A DNA stretch of 21,586 nt from a virus. Positions 8,029 to 16,080 of this stretch are shown here, piece after piece. Every line of letters begins with the position of its first letter. Positions within the stretch are counted from its first letter, which is position 1. The DNA is taken from positions 1 to 21,586 of the IMG/VR virus record IMGVR_UViG_3300033146_003135. One strand, 5' to 3'. The position numbers and the translations under genes were made by a program. The notes under the pieces were generated by a model. That model had not been told where the DNA came from. It saw only the letters and a list, made by a program, of their open reading frames with translations, and did no database searches.

Positions 8029-9003
8029 ATGGAAGACAATTTAGGAAATCCAGAAGAAACAGCACAAGAGTTTGCTGAAAGATTAGAAGCAGGTGAAGTA
8101 GGTTCAAAAGGTGAAGAAGGAGGAGGAAATAATGGAGAAGGATTTACACCACCAGTTGATACAGATATGTACTCTGTTGTAAAAGAATTAGGAGTTGGCG
8201 ATTTAGGAGAAGATTATTTTAAATCAGAAAAAGGCGAAGTAATGGACAAAACAGCTGCTACTAAGAAGTTGTTTAATGATATTATTTCGAATGTTAAAAA
8301 TTCTGCTTTTAAAGATGATGAATTTATTTCAAAATATTTAGAAGAAAAAAATAAAGAAGGATTTACAAGAGAAGCTTATGTTAAAACATTAGTAGAAGAG
8401 CAAAAGATTAATGATGAATCTAATGATGCCTATTTAAGAAGAAAACTAAAAGAGGCTGGAAATACTGATGAAAATATTGATGAATTCTTTTCTAAAAAAA
8501 TTAAATTAGAAATTGATGAATTAGCACAGAAGTATAAAGAGAAAGATAAACAAGAATTAACTCAGAAGATTCAATTAGAAGAACAAAAAAAAATAGGCGA
8601 GATTGTTAAAACAGTTAAGTCACAAAATTTAGGAATACAAGAAGCTGTCACAAAGTACACTGATAATATTATTAAAACAGGGAAATTTCCTTTAAAATTA
8701 GGTGAAACCGAATTAGATGAAATTACTAAAGGGATGTTTGGGCTTGTCGAAAAGAAAATAGCAAAAACAGCAAATGGACCTGTTGTATATCAGGAGATAG
8801 ATAATATCTTAGCAGATGATGAGATATTATTAGATTTATTACCTTTTATAGAAGCTAGAAGATTAGGGAAACTTAATGAATATATAGCTAAATCATATAA
8901 GGGTATAAAAGATTCAGAGTTTGAGAAAATAGTAGACTCTTCCAATATAGGAAATGGAGGAAGTCAAGTACAAGGTACCAATTTTGGTAAATTTTTCAAA
9001 TGA
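8029..9003 (+). CDS. Acidic, scaffold-like protein between portal and major capsid protein
   Basis: This 324-residue acidic protein lies between portal and major capsid genes, where many tailed phages encode the scaffold or an internal head protein. The N-terminus (about 1-50) is acidic and Gly/Glu-rich with low complexity (GSKGEEGGGNNGEG). The central part (about 95-205) is strongly helical and charged, including LEIDELAQKYKEKDKQELTQ, consistent with an extended oligomeric scaffold. The C-terminal part has a short folded segment (ILADDEILLDLLPFIEARRLG) and a GGSQVQGTNFGKFFK tail that could bind the capsid protein. No protease motif is visible. The scaffold role is inferred from position and composition. 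An internal structural protein of the mature head is the main alternative. It ends with TGA, immediately followed by TAA. The 43-base gap before it is AT-only-like and shows no clear signal. Confidence 0.7.
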   Translation: MEDNLGNPEETAQEFAERLEAGEVGSKGEEGGGNNGEGFTPPVDTDMYSVVKELGVGDLGEDYFKSEKGEVMDKTAATKKLFNDIISNVKNSAFKDDEFISKYLEEKNKEGFTREAYVKTLVEEQKINDESNDAYLRRKLKEAGNTDENIDEFFSKKIKLEIDELAQKYKEKDKQELTQKIQLEEQKKIGEIVKTVKSQNLGIQEAVTKYTDNIIKTGKFPLKLGETELDEITKGMFGLVEKKIAKTANGPVVYQEIDNILADDEILLDLLPFIEARRLGKLNEYIAKSYKGIKDSEFEKIVDSSNIGNGGSQVQGTNFGKFFK

Positions 9004-9018
9004 TAAAAATTTTATATC

Positions 9019-10461
9019 ATGAAAATAATGCGTGGTGGCGTTATTGAGATCGCCCAAGAATCTATATCAGATAGTATGTTATTTAAGGCAGGAATAGAGA
9101 ATCCTGATTATATTCCAACTATCATGAGGACTTATAGAGATAGTTCTCCTTTAAATTATATCCTTGATATTAAGGGTATGAAAACTTCAAATCTTAATTT
9201 TGGAACGAATAATCATCGTTTCCGTACAGTAGGTAGTAATCACGTTAAATATCGTTTAGATGAAGATGATTTAATTATCAGACATATTAAGTCAAATCAT
9301 TTAGGAGTTACTTACGAATGTGATATGTACCCTGATAAGCCAGGATATAAACAAAGTACAGTAGTATTTTATTCAGATAGCAATTGGGATGGTTTCCAAG
9401 AAGTTATTGAGATGAATGATAATGATACTTATTTATATAACTTGCTTGATCCAGAAGAGATTGGAGATGGTGTATGGAAGCATACAGTTAAGTTAGTAAG
9501 TAATGATCCTGAAGAATGGATTGATTTATCAGTATTTGATGAAGGAGCAGAATATATCGTAAGATATAATATGCATGAACAAGACTTCTCTGAGAGAGGT
9601 GTTGAGAAATATTCTTTCAAAGGATGGGCTGATGGTTATTTAACTCTTCAAAGATTCAAATACTCTATTTCTGGTACTGCAAAAGCAAAACTTAAGAATG
9701 GCAAAGTTAGAGCTTATGTTGTAGAGAATAATGGAGAGAAAGCATTTTTGTTAGAAGCTGAACATCTTATGATGAAGAGAGCTACAGAACAATTGAATGC
9801 TCAATATATTTATGGTAAAACTACTGTTTCTGTTGATACAGGAAAGCCAATTCTTACAAATGCAAAAGGTAGAAATATCTTAGCAGGTAATGGTATTGTA
9901 TTTGGCAATGGTGGTCCTGTTCATATTCCATTTAATGGTTGGACTATTAAATTTTTAGATTGGTTGATTGCAATGATTGACGAATATGTATCTGCTGGAA
10001 ATGATGGACATCAAGAAGTAGTTATGTTAATGGCACCAGCTTCTTATTCTTCTTTTAATTCTTTAATGAGAAGTAAGGGGTTGACTCAAAATTCTAATAT
10101 TACTGGAGAAGGAGCTGAAAAAGGAATTATCGATACTTACAAATTTTATGAATTGGGTGGTATTCGATTAATTGCAATGAAAGAACCAACAATGCGTAAG
10201 AGACCTCGTAAATTAGAATTAGATGGTACATATGCAAATGATTGGGATACAGTATTAGTTCCATTAGGATTAACCGAAGGAGGTAATAACGGTGTAGAAT
10301 TAATGCAACTTAGACCAGCTTCTAAAGGTACTGTAGCAGGTATTGATGAAGGAGGTAATATAGCATCATCTGTAGATGGTAGCTCTACTCACATTCTATT
10401 TCAGAATGGTATTATAAGCCAAAATAAAATCTTTATGTTAAGGAAACCAACTTTAATATAA
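9019..10461 (+). CDS. Major capsid protein (HK97-fold, crAss-like)
   Basis: The 480-residue protein has the size and position of the crAss-type HK97-fold major capsid protein, which forms the icosahedral shell. The N-terminal arm includes SISDSMLFKAGIENPDYIPTIM. A beta-rich region (about residues 99-245, containing STVVFYSDSNWDGFQEVIEM and YSFKGWADGYLTLQRF) resembles the insertion domain seen in this family. It is followed by a spine-helix-like segment (HLMMKRATEQLNAQYIYG, about 246-263), a long helix (WTIKFLDWLIAMIDEYVSA) and a C-terminal beta part ending NKIFMLRKPTLI. The ATG at 9019 gives MKIMRGG; the ATG at 9028 is an alternative start. Arg codon CGT and Phe codon TTC are noticeably more frequent here than in neighbouring genes, which fits high expression. 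A GC-rich hairpin follows the stop. Confidence 0.88.
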   Translation: MKIMRGGVIEIAQESISDSMLFKAGIENPDYIPTIMRTYRDSSPLNYILDIKGMKTSNLNFGTNNHRFRTVGSNHVKYRLDEDDLIIRHIKSNHLGVTYECDMYPDKPGYKQSTVVFYSDSNWDGFQEVIEMNDNDTYLYNLLDPEEIGDGVWKHTVKLVSNDPEEWIDLSVFDEGAEYIVRYNMHEQDFSERGVEKYSFKGWADGYLTLQRFKYSISGTAKAKLKNGKVRAYVVENNGEKAFLLEAEHLMMKRATEQLNAQYIYGKTTVSVDTGKPILTNAKGRNILAGNGIVFGNGGPVHIPFNGWTIKFLDWLIAMIDEYVSAGNDGHQEVVMLMAPASYSSFNSLMRSKGLTQNSNITGEGAEKGIIDTYKFYELGGIRLIAMKEPTMRKRPRKLELDGTYANDWDTVLVPLGLTEGGNNGVELMQLRPASKGTVAGIDEGGNIASSVDGSSTHILFQNGIISQNKIFMLRKPTLI

Positions 10462-10478
10462 GGAATAGATAAATTTAT

Positions 10479-10502
10479 GGTAGGGGGTTTATTCTCCCTA
10501 CC
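10479..10502 (+). terminator. GC-rich hairpin after the major capsid gene (weak or partial terminator)
   Basis: GGTAGGG at 10479-10485 pairs perfectly with CCCTACC at 10496-10502. Two further pairs (one G-T wobble, one G-C) can extend into the 10-base loop. It is one of very few GC-rich elements in the region and lies 17 bases after the capsid stop. The following bases (TATTTAAAATTAG) contain no proper T-run, so full intrinsic termination is doubtful. Partial termination or protection of the capsid mRNA 3' end is more likely. Confidence 0.65.
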
Positions 10503-10521
10503 TATTTAAAATTAGTTTAAG

Positions 10522-11673
10522 ATGAAGAAAAATAGTATTACGATTTTAAGAGCAATTACACCAATTGCAAAGAGGCATGGATTATATGTATCATCGGTGA
10601 TGATAAATGATAATAACTATGCAACAGGACAAGGTATAATTCCAAATAGACCTGAGACCATGAATAATTTAACATTAGATGAAATGATAGGTAAAAAGCC
10701 TTTATCTGATGAAAAAGCTAGAAGGTTTCCTTTCATTATAGATCCTTTTTATGTTTATCATTTTTCTGATGGTCATAAGTTTGATAAGGAATTATTTGAA
10801 GACAATGCAAAATTAGTTTTAATAAGCATTGCGGCAAAAAGAGTAGCAAAGAATAAAGCTTCTATTATTAGAGGTAAGCATGATTTCTATTTGGAAAATA
10901 AAGAAGAAGAAAGTCAAACAACTATTTCATTATTCCAAAAAGTTATTGATGCAGGAAATATAATCAATAAATTACAAATGGATGATATGTTAGATGTTAT
11001 GTCATTTGTAGCAGTAACAACAAAAGATTCATCATTATTTAGAGATATGTCATATAATCTATTAATGGCTGAATTAGTTAAATTAGCTAAAAACAAACCT
11101 GATTTAATTATAAATTCTATTAAACCAGAAAATAAGAATTGGATTCATGTTTCTAAATTAGTTAGGAAAGGTGTTCTTAATATGAAAGGTGGAGAGATTT
11201 ATGAAGGTAAAATGTTTGTAGCTAAAGACATTGCAACATTAGTTAGTATCTATAGTTCAGATATAGATAAGGCTTCACGTTGGGATAATAAATTAAATCA
11301 AAATAAAGTCGGTTCCAGACCTGTTGTTGAAGTAAAGCAAGCAAAAGATAATAGGATAGAGGAATTAAAAGATGCTTGTTTATTAGTAGATAAGAAGCGA
11401 GTAGAGAGACTTTATGATGAATTAAAGGATAGTAAGGATGAAGCAGTAATAAAGCAGCTTAGACGTTATTCTGGCATGATATCTTCAATTTTAGAACAAA
11501 ATGTAGATGCAATAGTAGAAAATGATAGATTAGATATTTTAACTGATGCTCAATTATTGAACAGTTCAATTTCTGATCAATGGGTAATATTTAAGTCTAA
11601 GTTTAAGAAAGCATATCCTGATTCAGAGCTGAAGAAAAAAGAGGAGATGATTAATTTTTTAAAGAATAAGTAA
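10522..11673 (+). CDS. Unknown structural-module protein downstream of major capsid
   Basis: I do not recognise this 383-residue protein. It is mostly helical, with no signal peptide or membrane segment. The N-terminus has a compact segment (ITILRAITPIAKRHGLYVSSVMIND), the middle is helical (VSFVAVTTKDSSLFRDMSYNLLMAELVKLAKNKP), and a charged linker near residues 265-275 leads to a helical C-terminal region (about 275-383) with acidic and basic heptad-like stretches ending YPDSELKKKEEMINFLKNK. Crassvirales genomes carry conserved unknown structural genes just after the capsid gene, and this is a candidate member by position only. The stop overlaps the next start by one base (TAATG), implying coupled translation. 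Head-completion, internal head or assembly-factor roles are all possible. Confidence 0.7.
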   Translation: MKKNSITILRAITPIAKRHGLYVSSVMINDNNYATGQGIIPNRPETMNNLTLDEMIGKKPLSDEKARRFPFIIDPFYVYHFSDGHKFDKELFEDNAKLVLISIAAKRVAKNKASIIRGKHDFYLENKEEESQTTISLFQKVIDAGNIINKLQMDDMLDVMSFVAVTTKDSSLFRDMSYNLLMAELVKLAKNKPDLIINSIKPENKNWIHVSKLVRKGVLNMKGGEIYEGKMFVAKDIATLVSIYSSDIDKASRWDNKLNQNKVGSRPVVEVKQAKDNRIEELKDACLLVDKKRVERLYDELKDSKDEAVIKQLRRYSGMISSILEQNVDAIVENDRLDILTDAQLLNSSISDQWVIFKSKFKKAYPDSELKKKEEMINFLKNK

Positions 11674-12518
11674 TGATATTAGATTCAACATTCAGTTTAT
11701 ATAAAGCATTTCTAGATGGAATAAATAAGTCTGGTAACTTTAGTATTGATATAGATGCTTTTAATAGAATCATTAATGATTGGGGACAAGATGAATGGGT
11801 TAATGATAATGTAATTAAGCCAGAATTAGATCAATTATTAATGGATAGATTATCTATATTAAAAGTAGTAACTGATGATGAATTTGCATATACAGAAAAA
11901 ATTAATGGTGCTGATAAATATATACTAAAAGCTATACCAGCTAATAGTAAATGGACAACAACACCTCATCCTTTACCAGATATTGAAAAATATTTTATGT
12001 ACCCTTTAAACGGTGCTACAACAATAAATACAGTTAAATATCCAGCTTATTTACGATTACTGAATGTAAGTTTTAAGGTGAAATATTTAGCAGGTAATGA
12101 GTGTAATAAAGAGGGAATAAGTGATTGGTTACAAGCTGATGTACTTCGTTCAGACAATGAAATTGCTAATAAGGATAATCCTTTTAGGAAGACTAGAGAA
12201 GATGTTATGTATTACGAATTAATAGGTGACAGTATTAAATTGGTACATGATGAATATCGCGAAGGTGAATCTATGCGATTAAAATACTTTAGATATCCTA
12301 GAAAGATATTTTTAAATGAAGAAAGTACATTACCAGATGATGAGCAAACAGAAGTTCCTGATTATACAGGTTCTACTAATGGCAGTATAAACTGTGAATT
12401 TAGTGGTCAGTTACGTAAAGAAATTCTAGATACAGCTATTCGCATATTTCTAGAGAGAGTACAAGATGTTAGATATAAGTCATATTTAAACGAATTAAAC
12501 ATAAGAAATAATGGATAA
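11673..12518 (+). CDS. Head-tail adaptor-like structural protein
   Basis: This 281-residue protein starts with a helical region (about residues 1-65: SLYKAFLDGINKSGNFSIDIDAFNRIINDWGQDEWV). That pattern of a short helix, a turn, then a helix beginning with FN is shared by a widespread but poorly characterised family in structural modules of Bacteroidota phages. A beta-rich middle follows (about 80-225, including YPAYLRLLNVSFKVKYLAG and YYELIGDSIKLVHDEYREG). A C-terminal helix (REILDTAIRIFLERVQDVRYKSYLN) completes it. The architecture resembles connector or adaptor proteins that sit under the portal, but that is an inference. Its ATG overlaps the previous stop by one base, and its own stop overlaps the next start by 8 bases (ATGGATAA), so the three genes probably form a translationally coupled unit. 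Confidence 0.7.
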   Translation: MILDSTFSLYKAFLDGINKSGNFSIDIDAFNRIINDWGQDEWVNDNVIKPELDQLLMDRLSILKVVTDDEFAYTEKINGADKYILKAIPANSKWTTTPHPLPDIEKYFMYPLNGATTINTVKYPAYLRLLNVSFKVKYLAGNECNKEGISDWLQADVLRSDNEIANKDNPFRKTREDVMYYELIGDSIKLVHDEYREGESMRLKYFRYPRKIFLNEESTLPDDEQTEVPDYTGSTNGSINCEFSGQLRKEILDTAIRIFLERVQDVRYKSYLNELNIRNNG

Positions 12519-13842
12519 TTTAAAATACCCAAAGGAATACCACTTAATGAATACAATTGAGTCTGGTGATTTCATGAAGTCAAGCGACAGTAAAAGGTTG
12601 AACATTGGTTCAATTGGTCAAATGTTTGACACAGATAATGATACTTTAGAAGTATCATATACAAATTTAGGTCATAACAATGGTTATTTCCTTAAACTAA
12701 ATACAAGTCCTATTATTGGTCCTGATAATGTATATGGTTTTGGTTTTTCAGTTAAACGTCAAGAACGTTTCCCTGGTATAATGAATCGTTACCCTGTATT
12801 TCATCAATATTCACGACCATATTTCTCTGAAATGAATGGAGTGACATTATCATCTGGAGTATTAACAGTTGCAGATCAAGAAGAAGCTTTAGATACTTTA
12901 GTTGCTATGATTTTGAAAGATATAAAATCTGATGAATCTAAATTTTTCAATGCAAAGAAAGCATATAAGGTAACTTGGACATCTGGAGCTGTAGGTGTTA
13001 TTACTATTAATGGAACAACTGTTACTGCTAGTTCGGCAACTGCTGTTAGTTTATTAGATGGTATTAATGCAGTTAATGGTGTAGAAGCTTATTTAGATGG
13101 TGCTGCTACATTTATTATTACTACAACAGGAAAAGGAATGCCTTTAACAGTTGTTTCTGGTTCTCATACAGCTATTGATGAAAGAGGATTGATAGTAGTT
13201 TCTACTAGTCCTGAATCTAAAGCTATTGTATCTGTAGATGTAAAAACATTTGTTCCTTCATTATTTTCATTAGTACAATATGATTATAGTGGAATTAGTG
13301 CTACTGTAGATGGTGCATTTGATATTAATTATATTAAAGCAGACAAAACAATAGGCATTAAATCTGTAGCTGTTGCAAGTTCAGCAGCAGGTGTTACTGC
13401 TGTAAATGGAACTGCTGATGGTTTATATGCTTCTGCTGATGGTGATATACTTAATATTGTAAATAAGAAAGGAGTAAGTGAAACTGCTCGTTCTATTACA
13501 TATCCTTATCGATCTGATTTAGTAGCAATAACTAATGCTATTAATGGAGGAGTATTTCCAACACAAACTGCTGATGATTTATTTAGATTATTTGCAGGAA
13601 TTTATAATGGTATGGGTAGTGCTGTTCGACAAAATCAAACTATTGAAGGTGCTGAATATGCTATTTTGAATTTCACGAAGAATATTTTAGCTCCAGGATT
13701 ATCAAGTGGTGCTTCTAGTTTTGAATCTTCTAAGACAAGAGTAGCTCTTGTTATTAAGAAAGAATTATTGGATGAAATATACACTGGTTCAACAACGCTA
13801 GCTGCTTATATTAATTCAGTATTTAGTGGTGCTATATCATAA
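12511..13842 (+). CDS. Beta-rich virion protein, probably abundant (major auxiliary or tail protein)
   Basis: This 443-residue protein has no function I can name with confidence. The N-terminal part (about 1-110) contains SVKRQERFPGIMNRYPVFHQYS. Two similar beta-modules occupy about residues 148-240 and 255-330: each includes a VNG-containing strand, an acidic turn (LDGAATF versus SADGDI), an IITT/NIVN strand and a GKG or KKG turn, suggesting a tandem Ig-like or tube-like duplication. A helical C-terminal region ends ELLDEIYTGSTTLAAYINS. Like the major capsid gene it uses CGN for many arginines (about 7 of 11 by eye) and is closed by its own hairpin terminator, both suggesting high expression. 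Candidate roles are a capsid-decorating auxiliary protein, a tail or collar protein, or a head fibre base. The start overlaps the upstream stop by 8 bases. Confidence 0.75.
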   Translation: MDNLKYPKEYHLMNTIESGDFMKSSDSKRLNIGSIGQMFDTDNDTLEVSYTNLGHNNGYFLKLNTSPIIGPDNVYGFGFSVKRQERFPGIMNRYPVFHQYSRPYFSEMNGVTLSSGVLTVADQEEALDTLVAMILKDIKSDESKFFNAKKAYKVTWTSGAVGVITINGTTVTASSATAVSLLDGINAVNGVEAYLDGAATFIITTTGKGMPLTVVSGSHTAIDERGLIVVSTSPESKAIVSVDVKTFVPSLFSLVQYDYSGISATVDGAFDINYIKADKTIGIKSVAVASSAAGVTAVNGTADGLYASADGDILNIVNKKGVSETARSITYPYRSDLVAITNAINGGVFPTQTADDLFRLFAGIYNGMGSAVRQNQTIEGAEYAILNFTKNILAPGLSSGASSFESSKTRVALVIKKELLDEIYTGSTTLAAYINSVFSGAIS

Positions 13843-13861
13843 TTCTATATTTATTTGTTTT

Positions 13862-13896
13862 AAGTTCTCCCTTGAAATATAGGGAGGACTTTTTTT
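13862..13896 (+). terminator. Strong intrinsic (rho-independent) terminator
   Basis: AAGTTCTCCCT (13862-13872) pairs with AGGGAGGACTT (13881-13891) with a single G-T wobble and an 8-base loop (TGAAATAT). The 3' arm runs into seven consecutive T (13890-13896). It lies 19 bases after the stop of the beta-rich virion protein gene and just before the next start at 13909, separating two overlapping gene blocks. Readthrough or a promoter upstream of the hairpin would be needed to express the following genes. Confidence 0.9.
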
Positions 13897-13908
13897 AAAT
13901 TATACGAT

Positions 13909-14631
13909 ATGTCAACTGTAAAGCAAATTATTTATAAAATAAAAGAACGTCATTCAGCATTTAATGTTACTGATGATTATCCTGTAATTAATGAGCTTAT
14001 TTATTCTTTTATGAATGATGTAAGAGAAACATTAATAAGAGAAGAGTATATTAATACAAGGAAAATAAATAAGCAATATTATCAGTTTATATGTTGTAAT
14101 GAAATAGAGTGCGTAGATGAGACTTGTACATATAATGGTACCGAAGTATCAAAAACATTAGATATGTTCAGGGTGAAGCTGCCACAACTTGTGACAAGGG
14201 TTGACGACCTTGATTTGAAATATGTAGGAGATAAGTCAGGTGTTAATGGATTTGATAGGTTTGAATGGGGCAGATTTGCTACATTAAATAGTAGAATGTT
14301 TACAAAATATTCTCATGCTTATTCAATAATTGGGAATAATTTATTTTTAAGAAATTTATATACAAAAGGACAAAAGTTTGTATGTTTATTAGCATTACTT
14401 CGAGATCCAGTAAAAGCTTGTGATTGGGATGATGATAATTATCCAGTACCAAGTGAAAAGAAATTAATTGATTTAGTATTGTTATCAATGCAGACTAGTA
14501 CAAAGGTTACAGATGTACTTAATAATGCAGCAGATGATTTAATGCAACCAAAGATAAATCAACAAGCAGTAGCTGAACAACAACAATCAATAAGACAAGA
14601 TGAGCCTCAACAACGAAATAGACGAAGCTAG
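13909..14631 (+). CDS. Ring / tail-tubular-like connector protein (P22 gp4 / T7 gp11 type by architecture)
   Basis: This 240-residue protein has an N-terminal helical hairpin (IIYKIKERHSAF, then DYPVINELIYSFMNDVRETLIREEY). That arrangement is characteristic of portal-bound tail adaptor proteins of podoviruses and of the ring proteins of crAss-like phages. A beta-rich central part (about 55-165) includes FRVKLPQLVTRVDDLDLKYVGD and YSIIGNNLFLRNLY. Then comes a helix (LIDLVLLSMQTSTKVTDVLNNAADDL) and a disordered Gln/Arg-rich tail (about 212-240). The likely role is a ring of the head-tail connector, inferred from architecture and the surrounding genes. It is the first gene after the terminator at 13862-13896. 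It ends with TAG and overlaps the next gene by 32 bases. Confidence 0.75.
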   Translation: MSTVKQIIYKIKERHSAFNVTDDYPVINELIYSFMNDVRETLIREEYINTRKINKQYYQFICCNEIECVDETCTYNGTEVSKTLDMFRVKLPQLVTRVDDLDLKYVGDKSGVNGFDRFEWGRFATLNSRMFTKYSHAYSIIGNNLFLRNLYTKGQKFVCLLALLRDPVKACDWDDDNYPVPSEKKLIDLVLLSMQTSTKVTDVLNNAADDLMQPKINQQAVAEQQQSIRQDEPQQRNRRS

Positions 14632-14995
14632 AGTAACTATATTATTACCATTTAATAAATATGATGAAGAAGGTAATTATATATATTATTTTAAACCATT
14701 TACTCAATATTGTTATTCAATAGAAGATGATAAAATAATAGTTGATATTAATGGTCATAAATATAATTTAACAGGAGAAACAATATCATTAGATGTAAGA
14801 ACATTATCTAGTGATGAACAATTATCTCCTAATGATGCAGAAAAAAAGAGACTTGAAGATAATCAAGTCCACGATCATAAAAAAGAAACATTAGAAGTTT
14901 TAGGCATAGATATTAAAGCAGATGAAAGAGCAGATTACAATGGACGTTGGCTCGAAAAATTTTTACGTAAAGAAGACAAAAATATTAATGAATAA
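14600..14995 (+). CDS. Small unknown protein between ring-like genes
   Basis: This 131-residue protein resembles no family I recognise. The ATG at 14600 lies within the end of the previous gene (32-base overlap, different frame) and is the only in-frame ATG, so this start is well supported. The N-terminal half is beta-like (ARVTILLPFNKYDEEGNYIYYFKPF, then DDKIIVDINGHKYNLTGETI). The C-terminal half is charged and helical (about 75-131: SPNDAEKKRLEDNQVHDHKK and onward). The gene overlaps the next start by 8 bases (ATGAATAA). Its position suggests a small virion or assembly protein, possibly a helix that binds a larger tail component, but that is a guess. Confidence 0.7.
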   Translation: MSLNNEIDEARVTILLPFNKYDEEGNYIYYFKPFTQYCYSIEDDKIIVDINGHKYNLTGETISLDVRTLSSDEQLSPNDAEKKRLEDNQVHDHKKETLEVLGIDIKADERADYNGRWLEKFLRKEDKNINE

Positions 14996-15548
14996 TCTTG
15001 AATCAAAAGATTATGTAAAAATAAGAATTAACGGTAAAGATGAGATAGTAGATTTAGTAGATATAATTGAAGAAGTACAGAATTATTATACTTATGAAGA
15101 ATGGAAGAAAATATTGCCAGGATTTGGTTCTGTATCACATAAAACAACAAGGAGTAAGAAATATGTTATGTATAGGTTTATACGTCAATATGTTTCTTTT
15201 TTTGTTTTAAATATCTTTGATGAAATACAAAAGAATAATAAAGTAGTTTTAGGCAAAGGAGATGGATATTTAAGTTTTCATTTAGAGGCTAAACTTATAA
15301 GAGATAGAGATAAGCTTCAGAAATATTATTATGAAGTTAAGGTAGAAAGAAGAGGTTCTTTTTATCGAAAGATAAGATTAGGATATGTTGCTTTTTTACA
15401 TAAAAACATAGTAGCTAGATTTAAGATATTAATGAACAATTATTATAGAGAAAAATTTAAAGCGATAAATTATGCAAGATATATTCACAAGCCCAGATAT
15501 TATATATCACAGAATAATAGGAAAATTCAAAAACAAAACTATCAATAA
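14988..15548 (+). CDS. Small basic unknown protein between ring-like genes
   Basis: From ATG 14988 this encodes 186 residues (MNNLESKDYVKIRING). An ATG at 14922 would add 22 residues but deepen the overlap to 74 bases. The 14988 start, 8-base overlap with the upstream stop, mirrors the 12511 junction and is preferred. The protein is strongly basic, with a helical N-terminal half (VDLVDIIEEVQNYYTYEEWKK) and a Lys/Arg/Tyr-rich C-terminus (LQKYYYEVKVERRGSFYRKIRLGY and onward). The family could not be recognised. Its basic charge would allow contact with DNA, and its FRIKIR-like patterns and placement beside ring proteins make a structural or morphogenetic role likely. Its last 77 bases overlap the next gene in another frame. 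Confidence 0.65.
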   Translation: MNNLESKDYVKIRINGKDEIVDLVDIIEEVQNYYTYEEWKKILPGFGSVSHKTTRSKKYVMYRFIRQYVSFFVLNIFDEIQKNNKVVLGKGDGYLSFHLEAKLIRDRDKLQKYYYEVKVERRGSFYRKIRLGYVAFLHKNIVARFKILMNNYYREKFKAINYARYIHKPRYYISQNNRKIQKQNYQ

Positions 15549-16080
15549 AAGTGATATAATAGAGATGTGTTTTGATTGTGAGATTAATTACATTAAAGAT
15601 GCAGATACTATGAGAACATATATTGATGCAGAATTACAAGTAGATCAAGAAACTCTTCAAGCAATAATCCCATGTAATAATTCAAGAATATTAAATGTTT
15701 ATGATAAGGACAATAATGTTGTAGATTACGTCTTAATAGGGTCCAACAGGATAAAAGTATCAGGGAAAAGAGAAAGTGTTTATATGAGCTATATAGGGCT
15801 ATTTGTAGATGATGAAGGAAATCCTATGATACGAACAGATCATATTCCTGCATTAACAACATTTTGTATTAAGAATATAGTAGAAGATGATTTTTTAATA
15901 GATAGAGCACCATATAATAAATTTTTATTGTATGATCAAAAATTCAGTAATCAAGTAACAGCTATAAAACAAGGTTGGAGTCATAAAGACCATGAGCATC
16001 ATAATAAGATTGATGCAATAAGATTTAATATGTTACCAGTAGCAGCACAAAGAGGTTTATTACATAAATATTATAGTTAA
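15472..16080 (+). CDS. Ring / head-tail stopper-like structural protein
   Basis: This 202-residue protein has the layout of a common crAss-type connector family. An N-terminal helical hairpin (SPDIIYHRIIGKFKNKTI, then KSDIIEMCFDCEINYI) comes first. A beta domain follows with IIPCNNSRILNVYDKDNNVV, SNRIKVSGKRESVYMSYIGL and FVDDEGNPMIRTDHIPALT. A C-terminal helical part (FLLYDQKFSNQVTAIKQG and onward) ends AAQRGLLHKYYS. The ATG at 15472 lies 77 bases inside the preceding gene. It is preferred over the later ATG at 15565 because the first helix of the family would otherwise be lost. The protein probably stacks below the portal to close the channel or carry the tail, by analogy only. The stop overlaps the next start by one base. 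Confidence 0.75.
   Translation: MQDIFTSPDIIYHRIIGKFKNKTINKSDIIEMCFDCEINYIKDADTMRTYIDAELQVDQETLQAIIPCNNSRILNVYDKDNNVVDYVLIGSNRIKVSGKRESVYMSYIGLFVDDEGNPMIRTDHIPALTTFCIKNIVEDDFLIDRAPYNKFLLYDQKFSNQVTAIKQGWSHKDHEHHNKIDAIRFNMLPVAAQRGLLHKYYS

Noticed and set aside
13850-13857. TTTATTTG resembling the Bacteroidota -7 promoter element (TAnnTTTG)
   Set aside because: One mismatch, no convincing -33 element and chance occurrence is likely in such AT-rich DNA. Kept only as a possibility for transcription past the terminator.
14178-14215. Locally GC-richer patch with short inverted repeats (CACAA-C-TTGTG; CAAGG...CCTTG)
   Set aside because: Stems are only about 5 bases and lie within coding sequence for a conserved-looking beta strand region. 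No functional reading is supported.
14922-14987. 22-residue N-terminal extension of the basic small protein from ATG 14922
   Set aside because: The 14988 start gives the compact 8-base overlap used elsewhere in the module, while the longer form only adds a segment overlapping the upstream gene.
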